Position numbers and translations under genes: made by a program. From Moheibacter sediminis (lineage in GTDB: Bacteria; Bacteroidota; Bacteroidia; Flavobacteriales; Weeksellaceae), in contig NZ_FWXS01000004.1 in the NCBI RefSeq assembly GCF_900176425.1, positions 124,001 through 188,000 on the forward strand: a stretch of DNA of 64,000 bases. The letters are read 5' to 3'. The notes under the pieces were generated by a model, which searched no databases, was not told the DNA's origin, and worked only from the letters and a program-made list of their open reading frames with translations. Numbering within the stretch: position 1 is the stretch's first letter; each line of letters starts with the position of its first letter. Of this stretch, positions 50,397 through 58,749 are shown in pieces.

Positions 50397-52550
50397 ATGA
50401 AAAAACTCATCGTTTTGATTACAGGTATCACATTTTTGCTTTCGCCTTTCAAGGTAAAAGCTGACGAAGGAATGTGGTTCCTGATGTTCATCGGTAAAAA
50501 CATCGATGACATGCAGAAAAAAGGATTAAAACTATCTGCAGAAGAAATTTACAGCATCAACAACAGCAGCTTGAAAGACGCTATCGTTCAGTTTGGCGGA
50601 GGTTGTACGGCTGAAATTATTTCTTCAACAGGTTTGGTTTTGACAAACCATCACTGTGGATATGGCAACATTGCAGAACTTTCTACACCTGAAAATGACC
50701 ATTTGACAAATGGATTTTGGGCTTCTGATTATTCAAAAGAATTAAAACCAAAAAACTTAAAAGTTAGATTTTTTGTTAGAATGGACGATGTTTCCAAAAG
50801 AATTTTAGGAAAAGTAAACGATAAAATGACTGAAGATGAACGCATGGCTGCCATCAATCAGGAAATCGCAAAAATCGAACAGGAAAACAATGAAGGTGGA
50901 AAATATGTAGTTTCTGTTCGTTCTTTCTTTGAAGGAAATGAATATTACTATTTCGTTTACCAAGACTTTCAGGATGTACGTTTGGTAGGAACTCCTCCGG
51001 ACATGATCGGTCGATTTGGTGGTGATACTGATAACTGGGAATGGCCTCGCCACACGGGAGATTTCTCATTGTTCAGAGTTTATACAGACAAAAACGGAAA
51101 CCCTGCTGATTATTCTACAAGCAATGTTCCGATGAAACCAAAGCATCATTTACCGGTAAGTTTGGCTGGATACAAAGACGGAGATTTCTCTATGATCTTG
51201 GGGTATCCGGGAAGAACGAATCGTTGGATGCCTGCCGGAGGAGTAGAGCAAAACATCAATTTTGCTTATCCGGCTTGGGTTGAAGGTTCAAAATTGGGAA
51301 TGGATGTATTGAAAAAATACATGGACAAAGACCAGAAAGTAAAATTGGATTATGCTTCTAAATATGCAGGTTTGGCAAATTACTGGAAAAACCGTGCAGG
51401 TATGATCGACGCTTTGAAACAACACAAAACAGTTGATTCAAAAAGAAAAACCGAAAAAGATTTTACAAAATGGGCTCAGAGGGGAGACAAAAAAGCGAAA
51501 TATGGTGATGCAGTTGAAATCATCAACAATTATTATTCTAAAACAAATGAAACAGCTCGTCATGACAACTATTTGATGACGATGTTACGTTCAAGTACTT
51601 TCGCTGCGCTTCCTGCTAATTTAGGTAAAACATTGGAGCAATATGCTTCTGAAAATGCAGCTAAAAGAGCAGAAATGAGACCTGGAATTGAGGAAATGAT
51701 CAATGGAATTTTCGAAGGTGCTTACATGCCTTTGGAAGAAGATATGTTGGCTTCTCAATTGAATTTATATTATACGAAAGCTGCTAAAGGCGGTTTGGCT
51801 CCTTATGTAAAAGAGCTTGGAGGTAAATTGAACGGAAACTTCAAAGACTATGTCAACAAAACTTTCGCAACAAGTATTTTCACTAAAAAAGACCAATTGT
51901 TGAAATATTTGGACAATCCGGTTGCAGCAACTATCCAAGGTGATGAATTGTACAAATTGTCAGGTGATTTGATGACGCGTTACAGAGCTGAAACTGCTGA
52001 AGAAAAAGCATTGGCTGACGCTTACCAGAAATCTTTCCGTTTATTGGTGGAAGGTTTGAGAGAGTCAGGTTTGAGTCCGATCGAATATCCGGATGCAAAC
52101 AGTACATTGCGTTTGACTTATGGTAAAGTGGTTGACTTGCCTTTGGGTAAAAAAGTAAACGATGCGAAATTCAATTACTTCACAACTTTGAAAGGAACTA
52201 TCGCGAAACATAAAAAAGGTGATGATGAATTTGATGCACCTCAGAAATTGATTGATTTGTATAACAAAAAAGACTATGGTCAATATGCTGATAAAAGCGG
52301 TGAGTTGTGGGTAAATTTCTTGACTGACCATGACATTACAGGAGGAAACTCAGGTTCGCCTGTATTGAACGGAAAAGGAGAATTGATCGGTTTGGCATTT
52401 GACGGAAACATCGAAGCGATGGCTGGTGACGTAATCTTCGACCCTAAATTACAAAGAACGATTTCTGTTGACATCCGTTACGTACTTTTCGTTATCGATA
52501 AATATGCGGGAGCGAAAAATATCATTGATGAATTGACTTTGGTGAAATAA
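50397..52550 (+). CDS. S46-family dipeptidyl-peptidase, DPP7-type
   Basis: 717 residues, the full S46 size. A signal peptide (MKKLIVLITGITFLLSPFKV) exports it to the periplasm. The catalytic triad is readable: His in LTNHHCGYGNI (about 91), Asp in GGDTDNWEWPRH (about 212-220) and Ser in TGGNSGSPVLNGKGELIG (about 655). The downstream GLAFDGNIEAM has Gly where DPP11 has Arg, so it should prefer hydrophobic P1 residues as in DPP7 rather than Asp/Glu as in DPP11. It removes dipeptides for amino-acid catabolism. It has its own terminator and is divergent from hemW. Confidence 0.93.
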   Translation: MKKLIVLITGITFLLSPFKVKADEGMWFLMFIGKNIDDMQKKGLKLSAEEIYSINNSSLKDAIVQFGGGCTAEIISSTGLVLTNHHCGYGNIAELSTPENDHLTNGFWASDYSKELKPKNLKVRFFVRMDDVSKRILGKVNDKMTEDERMAAINQEIAKIEQENNEGGKYVVSVRSFFEGNEYYYFVYQDFQDVRLVGTPPDMIGRFGGDTDNWEWPRHTGDFSLFRVYTDKNGNPADYSTSNVPMKPKHHLPVSLAGYKDGDFSMILGYPGRTNRWMPAGGVEQNINFAYPAWVEGSKLGMDVLKKYMDKDQKVKLDYASKYAGLANYWKNRAGMIDALKQHKTVDSKRKTEKDFTKWAQRGDKKAKYGDAVEIINNYYSKTNETARHDNYLMTMLRSSTFAALPANLGKTLEQYASENAAKRAEMRPGIEEMINGIFEGAYMPLEEDMLASQLNLYYTKAAKGGLAPYVKELGGKLNGNFKDYVNKTFATSIFTKKDQLLKYLDNPVAATIQGDELYKLSGDLMTRYRAETAEEKALADAYQKSFRLLVEGLRESGLSPIEYPDANSTLRLTYGKVVDLPLGKKVNDAKFNYFTTLKGTIAKHKKGDDEFDAPQKLIDLYNKKDYGQYADKSGELWVNFLTDHDITGGNSGSPVLNGKGELIGLAFDGNIEAMAGDVIFDPKLQRTISVDIRYVLFVIDKYAGAKNIIDELTLVK

Positions 52551-52574
52551 TTTTATTTCTCAAATAAAAAATAG

Positions 52575-52604
52575 AATCCCGCTCAATTAGCGGGATTTTT
52601 TATT
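52575..52604 (+). terminator. Terminator after the S46 peptidase gene
   Basis: 9-bp perfect stem AATCCCGCT (52575-52583) with AGCGGGATT (52589-52597), 5-base loop, followed by TTTTATTATT. It is 25 bases after the stop. Confidence 0.85.
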
Positions 52605-52648
52605 ATTAATTCAAATTAAATGTCTTGAATCTTGTGTCCTAAATCTGC

Positions 52649-52683
52649 ACTCATAACTCACAACTCAGAACTTTTAACTCCCA
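52649..52683. repeat. Five ACTxxxA heptamers at the 3' end of the MFS gene
   Basis: ACTCATA, ACTCACA, ACTCAGA, ACTTTTA and ACTCCCA follow in perfect seven-base phase (52649-52683). The tract covers the last codons and stop of the MFS gene (stop at 52658-52660). A shorter relative ACTCATA-ACCATA-ACTCACA is at 33710-33730, next to the rpoN stop. Confidence 0.55.
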
Positions 52684-53887
52684 ATCTTTTTATCTCCGGA
52701 ATCAAAAACGAAACAATTCCAATCAAGGTAATCGCACTCCCTAAAATCAGAAAAGTCAATGCCAGCCCCAAATAATCAGCCAAAAATCCCGTAAATAAAA
52801 GACCTAAAATAGAAGGCAATACCGCAACACTGAAAAACATCGAAAAGACTCTTCCTAATTTTGCAGGATTAATTTTTTCCTGAACGATGGCTGTAAAACA
52901 AGCATTGTAAACTGAAAAAGAAATTCCTTCTAATGCAGTTAAAATAACAAACAATACATATCCTTCTTTTGGTAAGATTCCCGAAAATGCCAATGCCAAT
53001 CCAAGTAAAATATAAGTCGCATTTACCGCAAGCGCTTTGTTGTATTCCAATTTGATTAATCCCAGCAGAGCGCCGCCAATAAGCATTCCCACACCCCATG
53101 CAGCTTCCACAATGCTCATCTGAAATTCATTTCCTCCAAAATGTTTCAGCGTCATCAATGGAAAAATAACCGCAATCGGCATGATGCAAAACGTAACCAA
53201 AATCGAAAACAGAAAAAGCATCCGCAGACCTTTTTCCTTTGTGGCTTCTACAAAACCATCTTTCATTTCTCTGAATACCTGTTTGATTCCGTTAGAAACC
53301 CGTTCTGCCTTTTCAGGATTCGGAATTTTTACAAGTAGGAGAGACGTTACCGCAATCAATGCACCCGCCGCATCAAACAGCAAAACATAACTGATATCCA
53401 TCATCCCGATGAACAAGGCTCCCAATGCCGGACCCGCAATCGTGGAAACCGACATAATCGCTTGATTTACTCCTGCAACTCTTACAAGTTCGGATTCCGG
53501 AGCGAGCAACGGAACCGACGCTTGCATCGCCGGCATGTGAAATGCCGTTCCCACCGAACGAAGCGCCAGCAAAACATAGATGTACCAAAGTTCTTCACTT
53601 CCCAGATAAAACAGAATGGAAATGATTCCTGTACAAACCGCAATAAATAAATCTGCAAAAATCATTGTCTTTTTCCTATCCCAGCGGTCAATGAAAACCC
53701 CTGCAAAAAATCCCAATATCGATTGTGGTAAAAGCCCTGCAATTGCCGCAAAAGCCAGCACTTCTGCAGATTCTGTTTCGATACTCATCCAGATGATGAG
53801 CGCAAAACCCACCATCGAACTGCTCAATATCGAAAACAATTGCCCCGTCCAGATGATGGCAAACGTCTTTTTCCAATTATTTTTCAT
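52658..53887 (-). CDS. MFS efflux transporter (EntS/Mef-like)
   Basis: 409 residues with about twelve membrane helices. The N-terminal IWTGQLFSILSSSMVGFALI, FFAGVFIDRWDRKKTMIFADLF (the TM2-3 loop signature) and VPLLAPESELVRVAGVNQAIMSVSTIAGPALG fit the MFS_3/TMEM180-like exporters, including enterobactin and macrolide-efflux types. It sits in the inner membrane and may export a siderophore-like or antibiotic substrate; not resolvable from sequence. Its C-terminal codons lie in the heptamer tract. Upstream is a degraded-repeat region, so it probably forms a single-gene transcript. Confidence 0.87.
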   Translation of the reverse strand: MKNNWKKTFAIIWTGQLFSILSSSMVGFALIIWMSIETESAEVLAFAAIAGLLPQSILGFFAGVFIDRWDRKKTMIFADLFIAVCTGIISILFYLGSEELWYIYVLLALRSVGTAFHMPAMQASVPLLAPESELVRVAGVNQAIMSVSTIAGPALGALFIGMMDISYVLLFDAAGALIAVTSLLLVKIPNPEKAERVSNGIKQVFREMKDGFVEATKEKGLRMLFLFSILVTFCIMPIAVIFPLMTLKHFGGNEFQMSIVEAAWGVGMLIGGALLGLIKLEYNKALAVNATYILLGLALAFSGILPKEGYVLFVILTALEGISFSVYNACFTAIVQEKINPAKLGRVFSMFFSVAVLPSILGLLFTGFLADYLGLALTFLILGSAITLIGIVSFLIPEIKRLGVKSSEL

Positions 53888-53929
53888 GAAATAAAAATAT
53901 AAAAACAGTCAATGACTGTGATGTTAATA

Positions 53930-54060
53930 ATAGATGAAATGTTCGGCAACAGCCGAAACTAAAAGTAAAGGATGAAATCCTCGTTTAGAAAGAATTTCTG
54001 TCTCTGTAAGGGATGAAATATAATGGGAAGAAATACATCGTAGTCATATTTGATGGCAAA
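53930..54060. repeat. Degraded GGATGAAAT-type intergenic repeat
   Basis: The 182-base gap contains AGGATGAAATCC (a small inverted repeat) near 53967-53980, GGGATGAAATAT near 54010-54021 and TTCGGCAACAGCCGAA (imperfect hairpin, 53942-53957). Repeats built on GGATGAAAT are recalled from Bacteroidota intergenic regions, sometimes with REP-associated transposases; no such transposase is here. This looks like a worn copy. Confidence 0.35.
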
Positions 54061-54069
54061 GATAAAAAT

Positions 54070-54630
54070 TTATTCAATTCCGGAAATCGGTTCATAAATC
54101 AACTGGACAACACCCGATTTGAAAACATTTGTATCGATTAATTTCAGATTAATTCGTTCTTTTAAATCCTCAAACAACGGTTTTCCGCTTCCCAAAACTA
54201 CAGGATGCACGGAAATTCTGTAAACATCAATTGCATTTGACTGTATGAAAGTTTTAATGAGACTTGCTCCGCCATAAAGCCAGATATTTTTGCCGCCTTC
54301 TTGTTTGATTTCAGCGATTTTTTCTTCAAAATTTGAATTGATAAAAACCGCTCTGTCATCTTCTCTTTTTTGACTTGAGAAGACGTATTTATTTTTAGAA
54401 TGAACCGCATCCCAAAGCTTTTGTTCGGCTTCGCTTGCATCCGCTTCCGGAACATAATTTCCCCAGCTGTCATAGCTCACTCTCCCATAAAAAATAGTAT
54501 CTATGCCCGAAAGAAAACCGTTGAAATCCATATCTTCATCCATGATGCACCAATCGATTTCTCCGTTTTTACCTTCTATAAATCCGTCAAGACTGACAGC
54601 CAAATCCAGGATGATTTTCTTTTCTGACAT
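54070..54630 (-). CDS. Dihydrofolate-reductase-family (RibD C-terminal-like) protein
   Basis: 186 residues from ATG 54630 (ATG 54639 adds three residues; a TTG at 54660 is unlikely). KIILDLAVSLDGFIEGKNGEIDW at the start, IDTIFYGRVSYDSWGNY in the middle (core TIFYGRVSYDSW), then NIWLYGGASLIKTFIQSNAIDV and VHPVVLGSGKPLF are the recurring motifs of the RibD_C/YwjB-type DHFR-like family. Members are NADPH-binding reductases of unknown substrate, distinct from true FolA. It stands between a degraded-repeat region and mepB. Confidence 0.88.
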   Translation of the reverse strand: MSEKKIILDLAVSLDGFIEGKNGEIDWCIMDEDMDFNGFLSGIDTIFYGRVSYDSWGNYVPEADASEAEQKLWDAVHSKNKYVFSSQKREDDRAVFINSNFEEKIAEIKQEGGKNIWLYGGASLIKTFIQSNAIDVYRISVHPVVLGSGKPLFEDLKERINLKLIDTNVFKSGVVQLIYEPISGIE

Positions 54631-54686
54631 ATTTTTCATTTTAAAAAAAGGAATCTTCAAAATTAAAATAATGCGGGAAATAATGC

Positions 54687-55187
54687 TCAGAAATTTGAAT
54701 TAAATATTAAATCAAACTTCCGTTTATTTTCATTCTCACCCAATTTGATGAAATATTCACCCTGCCAGCTTTTCGTTTTATCTGCTTGTTTACTTTCAGG
54801 CAAGTCCCATTCCGCATACAATCTGAGACCTCTTTTTCCTTTTTTTTGAGAATTAGTCAAAATATTATGCTTTCCTAAAACTTCTTTCGGAAACAGGAAA
54901 AATCCAAAACTTTTATCATTTTCCAATGCTACGATGTAATAATCAAAATCATCTTCTACATCAAAAGGTTCCGTCTGTCCCGCAGTATTCCTTTTCCAAA
55001 GCGTAACGAACTGCCCGATTTTCTTAGGAGTTTTTTTTGCTTTTCGGTATTTTACATTTTTGTTATCCAATAGGAAATTATAACCCTCATATTCTTCGCA
55101 TTCAGTATCTTTATTCAAATTTGAAATCAGAATTTCAGAGGGTCTCAAAAAGAAATTCTCAAATCGGATTAATTCTTCAGTCATCAT
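54687..55187 (-). CDS. MepB-family protein
   Basis: 166 residues from ATG 55187; the frame is open further upstream but that part overlaps phzF and is not conserved. The MepB hallmarks are seen: YEGYNFLLDNKNVKYRKAKKTPKKIGQFVTLWKR (core DNKNVKYRKAKKTPKKIGQF), YIVALENDKSFGFFLFPKEVL and GKRGLRLYAEWDLP. MepB is named after the staphylococcal mepRAB locus, where its function is unclear. The gene starts 20 bases after the phzF stop, so it may be read with it. No MepA-type pump lies next to it here. Confidence 0.85.
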   Translation of the reverse strand: MMTEELIRFENFFLRPSEILISNLNKDTECEEYEGYNFLLDNKNVKYRKAKKTPKKIGQFVTLWKRNTAGQTEPFDVEDDFDYYIVALENDKSFGFFLFPKEVLGKHNILTNSQKKGKRGLRLYAEWDLPESKQADKTKSWQGEYFIKLGENENKRKFDLIFNSNF

Positions 55188-55207
55188 TCTTTTAAATGAA
55201 AATTCTG

Positions 55208-55996
55208 TTAGTCCACATAAATCTCCCCCTTCATATACAACTTTGCCTTTCCGCTGATTTCTACACGATTGCCCAAAATCCTGCATTTCAAATCTCCCTT
55301 TCGTGACGAGAGCTGCTTTGCAGTCAGTTCATCTTTTCCCAACTCCACTGCCCAATAAGGTGTAAGCGTAGTATGCGCAGAGCCCGTTACAGGATCTTCA
55401 TCTATGCCCGATTGCGGAGCAAAAAAGCGTGATACAAAATCCACTTCATTTCCCTTTGCAGTGACGATTACACCGCGCCCGTCCAATTGAGAAATTGATT
55501 CAAGAGCCGGCACCAGTCCCTTTACTTCCGCCTCATTTTCAAAGACTAGCATATAATCAGTTTTGCCCTTGTATGCAGCCTGGGGACGCTCCTCAAAACA
55601 ACGCAGCAATTCCGCCGACAAATCCACAGTTCCAAACACATCTGCAGGGAAATTCAATGTCAGCAAATCCCCGCTTCGCGCTACTGTCAGTGCACCGCTT
55701 CGCGGCGAATGAAACAGAACCGTATCTCCCTCATGATTTTCAAGCGTAAGCAAAACATAAGCCGCCGCCAGCGTCGCATGCCCACAAAGATCAACCTCAA
55801 CTGTCGGCGTAAACCATCGGATCTCGTACTCATCCCGATTATTCACATAAAAAGCAGTTTCCGCGAGGTTGTTTTCCATTGCTATCTTCTGAAGCAAAGT
55901 ATCATCCAGCCATTCATTCAAAGGACAAACCGCCGCAGGATTCCCGCCGAAAATTTCATCTGTAAAAGCGTCTATTTGGTATATTTTGAGGTTCAT
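55208..55996 (-). CDS. PhzF-family isomerase-like protein, GC-rich
   Basis: 262 residues. NNLAETAFYV contains the PhzF catalytic Glu (about residue 45), CGHATLAAAYVLL follows, and DEDPVTGSAHTTLTPYWA near residue 205-222 carries the conserved Asp and Gly-Ser. It has the diaminopimelate-epimerase fold. Most stand-alone relatives have unknown substrates; phenazine synthesis is not implied. Its base composition (near 48-50% GC in sampled stretches) and GCG/CTG-rich codon use differ clearly from its neighbours and suggest recent transfer. An equally GC-rich gene fragment adjoins its 5' end. Confidence 0.9.
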   Translation of the reverse strand: MNLKIYQIDAFTDEIFGGNPAAVCPLNEWLDDTLLQKIAMENNLAETAFYVNNRDEYEIRWFTPTVEVDLCGHATLAAAYVLLTLENHEGDTVLFHSPRSGALTVARSGDLLTLNFPADVFGTVDLSAELLRCFEERPQAAYKGKTDYMLVFENEAEVKGLVPALESISQLDGRGVIVTAKGNEVDFVSRFFAPQSGIDEDPVTGSAHTTLTPYWAVELGKDELTAKQLSSRKGDLKCRILGNRVEISGKAKLYMKGEIYVD

Positions 55997-56028
55997 TTTT
56001 TATTATTTTAAATATTTATCAAACAGTT

Positions 56029-56220
56029 TTACAGCAGCGGTTTTACATCCTCATATTTATAATCCTCATTAAATCCCAGCCCCGGATTCAGATGTGTACC
56101 GCCTTTGCTTGCACATAGCATATATTTCGCAACGCCCATCTCCGCCGAAACAGGAGAAAACTCCGTCTGCACGCTGTTACTGGGTGTTATTTTGAGTTTT
56201 TTAAAGCTTTTATTTCTAAA
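56029..56220 (-). pseudogene. C-terminal remnant of an unidentified GC-rich gene
   Basis: On the minus strand, an open frame of about 60 codons without a credible start ends in TAA at 56029. The readable part is TPSNSVQTEFSPVSAEMGVA, then KYMLCASKGGTHLNPGLGF and NEDYKYEDVKPLL. Its base composition matches phzF and drops sharply to AT-rich DNA near 56185. It looks like the end of a gene cut at the boundary of an acquired segment. The family is not recognised. Confidence 0.4.
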
Positions 56221-56451
56221 TTATTAGATAAATTGATTTTTATTCAAATTCAATTATTTCTTTTTAACCTTTATGATATTTTTCTCCAACCTGAATTGAG
56301 ATTTAAATGTTAATCAGAAAACTAAAATACAAAAATTAATACACCATCCAACAAACCCAACTGCCAGACCTTTCATCCCAATACCAAACAACGGTTAACC
56401 AAAAACCAGAGCCCCACCACCATCAACCAATAAAATTCTTAACTTAGCACC

Positions 56452-57261
56452 ATGATACAGAACTTAGCAAAAATAAAACACAAAGATTCTCCCAACTTCT
56501 TTCTCATCGCAGGTCCATGCGCCATCGAAAACGAAGATACACCACGCAGAATCGCCGAAAAAGTTTTAAAGCTCACAGACGAATTAAATATTCCTTACAT
56601 ATTCAAAGGCTCATTCCGAAAAGCAAACCGTTCCCGTATCGATAGCTTCTCAGGAATCGGTGATGAAAAAGCACTCAAAATCATCCAGCAGATAGGAGAG
56701 GAGTTTGATTTGCCTACAACTACAGATATTCATGAACCCTTCCACGCAGAAATGGCAGCCGCTTATGTAGATGTTTTACAAATCCCAGCATTTCTGGTAA
56801 GACAAACCGATTTAGTTGTTGCTGCAGCTAAAACCGGCAAACATGTTACTCTCAAAAAAGGACAATTCCTTTCACCCGAAAGCATGAAATTCCCTGTAGA
56901 AAAAGTAACCGACTCAGGAAATCCAAACGTTGCCATCATCGAACGCGGAACCATGCTCGGTTACGGCGATTTGGTGGTAGATTACCGCGGAATTCCAGTG
57001 ATGCAGAAATATGCACCCGTTATTTTGGACATTACTCATTCATTACAGCAACCCAACCAAGCAAGCGGTGTCACAGGTGGAAAACCCGAACTCATCGAAA
57101 CTATAGCCAAAGCCGGAATCGCAGTAGGAGCAGATGGAATCTTCATCGAAACACATCCCGACCCAGCCCACGCCAAAAGCGATGGAGCCAATATGCTTCA
57201 ATTGGATTTGTTAGAAGATTTATTGAAAAAATTAGTAAGAGTTAGGGAAGCGATTCTTTAA
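56452..57261 (+). CDS. kdsA: 3-deoxy-D-manno-octulosonate-8-phosphate synthase
   Basis: 269 residues, the KDO8P synthase size. FFLIAGPCAIENEDTPRRIAEK (core IAGPCAIENEDTPRR), YIFKGSFRKANRSRIDSFSG, DIHEPFHAEMAA, VTLKKGQFLSPESMKFPVEK and FIETHPDPAHAKSDGANML are all typical. It joins PEP and arabinose-5-phosphate for the Kdo part of lipopolysaccharide, which LptB here helps export. The NQAS-containing PNQASGVTGG segment lacks a clear metal Cys, so the metal type is open. A C-rich, G-poor tract of about 90 bases precedes the ATG. Confidence 0.96.
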   Translation: MIQNLAKIKHKDSPNFFLIAGPCAIENEDTPRRIAEKVLKLTDELNIPYIFKGSFRKANRSRIDSFSGIGDEKALKIIQQIGEEFDLPTTTDIHEPFHAEMAAAYVDVLQIPAFLVRQTDLVVAAAKTGKHVTLKKGQFLSPESMKFPVEKVTDSGNPNVAIIERGTMLGYGDLVVDYRGIPVMQKYAPVILDITHSLQQPNQASGVTGGKPELIETIAKAGIAVGADGIFIETHPDPAHAKSDGANMLQLDLLEDLLKKLVRVREAIL

Positions 57262-57268
57262 TTTGAAG

Positions 57269-57640
57269 ATGAGTTTAAGTGGTAAAATAATTTTTTCATT
57301 TTTTTTACTATTACAAATTCTTGTTACAGTAATATCTACAATAATTTATCTTATAGAAGGAGAATTACATTTCTTAATGAATCTTTACGCAGGAGGTATT
57401 TCTTTTATATTGAGTATAATTTTATTGATTTTGATGAATTTCTTCTATTATCCTAAAACAATGCTGCCTATTATTTTAGTTGCCTTTTTGATTTCTTTAG
57501 TAGTATTCTTTCCTTTTTTAATTAAAGATTTTAGTTGGGAAACCAGAAAGAACACATCTCTTATTTTGAGTTTAATTTGTATTCTTCAATTAATTTTATG
57601 GTTTAGATTTTTGTTTATAAAAAGAGAAAATCATTCATAA
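57269..57640 (+). CDS. Small four-helix membrane protein, unknown function
   Basis: 123 residues from ATG 57269 (TTG 57263 is also possible). There are four hydrophobic segments: KIIFSFFLLLQILVTVISTI, then YAGGISFILSIILLILMNFF, MLPIILVAFLISLVVFFPFL and SLILSLICILQLILWFRFLF. It ends with a short basic tail (IKRENHS). No family recognised. It starts 7 bases after kdsA, so it is probably read with it, but a role in Kdo metabolism is not indicated. It may be a generic inner-membrane protein. Confidence 0.65.
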   Translation: MSLSGKIIFSFFLLLQILVTVISTIIYLIEGELHFLMNLYAGGISFILSIILLILMNFFYYPKTMLPIILVAFLISLVVFFPFLIKDFSWETRKNTSLILSLICILQLILWFRFLFIKRENHS

Positions 57641-57667
57641 TTTAAAAATCAACACTTAAATAATAAA

Positions 57668-58570
57668 TCAAACCCATTCCCTCGGATGCATCAAAACTTC
57701 AACGAGTTTTGCTTCTTCTGTTCCGGCTTCCGGATGATGATTGTAATGCCATTGAACACGGGGAGGTAAACTCATCAAGATAGATTCAATTCGTCCGTTG
57801 GTTTTTAATCCAAATAAAGTTCCGCGGTCGTGAATTAAATTAAATTCCACATAACGACCACGACGGATTTCCTGCCACTTACGGTTTTCATCTGTGTAAG
57901 TTTCACCTTTGTGCTTTTCCACAATCGGAACATAAGATTTCAAAAATGAATTGCCAACCGCCGTCACAAAGTCAAACCAATTTTCAGCAGACATTTCCTC
58001 GTTCGGCTTTAAATAATCAAAGAACAAACCGCCGATTCCACGCGCTTCATGTCTATGTGTATTCCAGAAATAAGCGTCACATTCCTTTTTGTATTTCAGA
58101 TAAAATTCTGGCGAATGTTCATCACAAACCCTTTTACAGATGCTGTGCCAATGCTTGCAATCCTCTTCATCTAGGAAATATGGAGTCAAATCTTGCCCTC
58201 CGCCAAACCATTGGTCTGTTACGTTACCGTTTTCATCATACATTTCAAAATACCGCCAGTTAGCATGCGTAGTAGGAATTTTCGGATTGGTCGGGTGAAG
58301 TACTAAACTGAGTCCGCACGCGAAAAATTTTCCTGAAGCAACATTCAGCGTTTTCTGCATCGTATCCGGTAAATCGCCATGCACTTTCGAAATGTTTACA
58401 CCGCCTTTTTCAAATACGTCTCCGTCTTCGATAACCATCGTCAATCCGCCACCGCCTTCTTCACGCGTCCATTCGTCTTTTTGGAATTGGGCTTTGCCGT
58501 CAACACGTTCTATTTCTCTTGTGATTTTGATTTGAAGTTGTTCGATGTAATTGAAAAAACGGTTTTTCAT
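57668..58570 (-). CDS. hemF: Oxygen-dependent coproporphyrinogen III oxidase
   Basis: 300 residues. EWTREEGGGGLTMVIEDGDVFEKGGVNIS (core REEGGGGLTMVIEDGDVFEK), WFGGGQDLTPYFLDEEDC, HRHEARGIGGLFFDYL, RRGRYVEFNLIHDRGTLFGL and the final SLPPRVQWHYNHHPEAGTEE are diagnostic of HemF. It converts coproporphyrinogen III to protoporphyrinogen IX with oxygen during heme synthesis. It is divergent from hpt. With hemW in the window, heme synthesis and heme delivery are both represented but not in one operon. Confidence 0.97.
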   Translation of the reverse strand: MKNRFFNYIEQLQIKITREIERVDGKAQFQKDEWTREEGGGGLTMVIEDGDVFEKGGVNISKVHGDLPDTMQKTLNVASGKFFACGLSLVLHPTNPKIPTTHANWRYFEMYDENGNVTDQWFGGGQDLTPYFLDEEDCKHWHSICKRVCDEHSPEFYLKYKKECDAYFWNTHRHEARGIGGLFFDYLKPNEEMSAENWFDFVTAVGNSFLKSYVPIVEKHKGETYTDENRKWQEIRRGRYVEFNLIHDRGTLFGLKTNGRIESILMSLPPRVQWHYNHHPEAGTEEAKLVEVLMHPREWV

Positions 58571-58724
58571 TTTGATGAAATTTGAATCAAATGTAAAAGG
58601 TTAAATTCAGAATTAATATGATTTTTGAAAGGAATCATAATTCAAATTGATTTTAAATGAGTATCAAAACCATTTATTTTCCAATTACAAGCTTTTCAAA
58701 TTTTCAAATCGTAAAAAAAATGTT

Positions 58725-58732
58725 TAGTTTTG
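58725..58732 (+). promoter_or_regulatory. Candidate -7 box of hpt promoter
   Basis: TAGTTTTG fits TAnnTTTG and lies 18-25 bases before the ATG at 58750. It falls inside the frame that would be coding if the upstream ATG at 58657 were used. This argues that hpt begins at 58750 or 58768. No clear TTG at -33. Confidence 0.4.
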
Positions 58733-58749
58733 ACGCTTCATTAAATTTT

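Noticed and set aside
52649-52683. Short repeated units as a CRISPR array
   Set aside because: The units are seven bases without spacers; no cas genes are in the window.
55188-55286. 33-residue N-terminal extension of the MepB-like protein
   Set aside because: It overlaps the end of phzF in another frame, and MepB proteins start at the equivalent of ATG 55187.
55208-55996. Phenazine biosynthesis locus based on phzF
   Set aside because: No other phz genes are present; stand-alone PhzF-like proteins are common and of unknown function.
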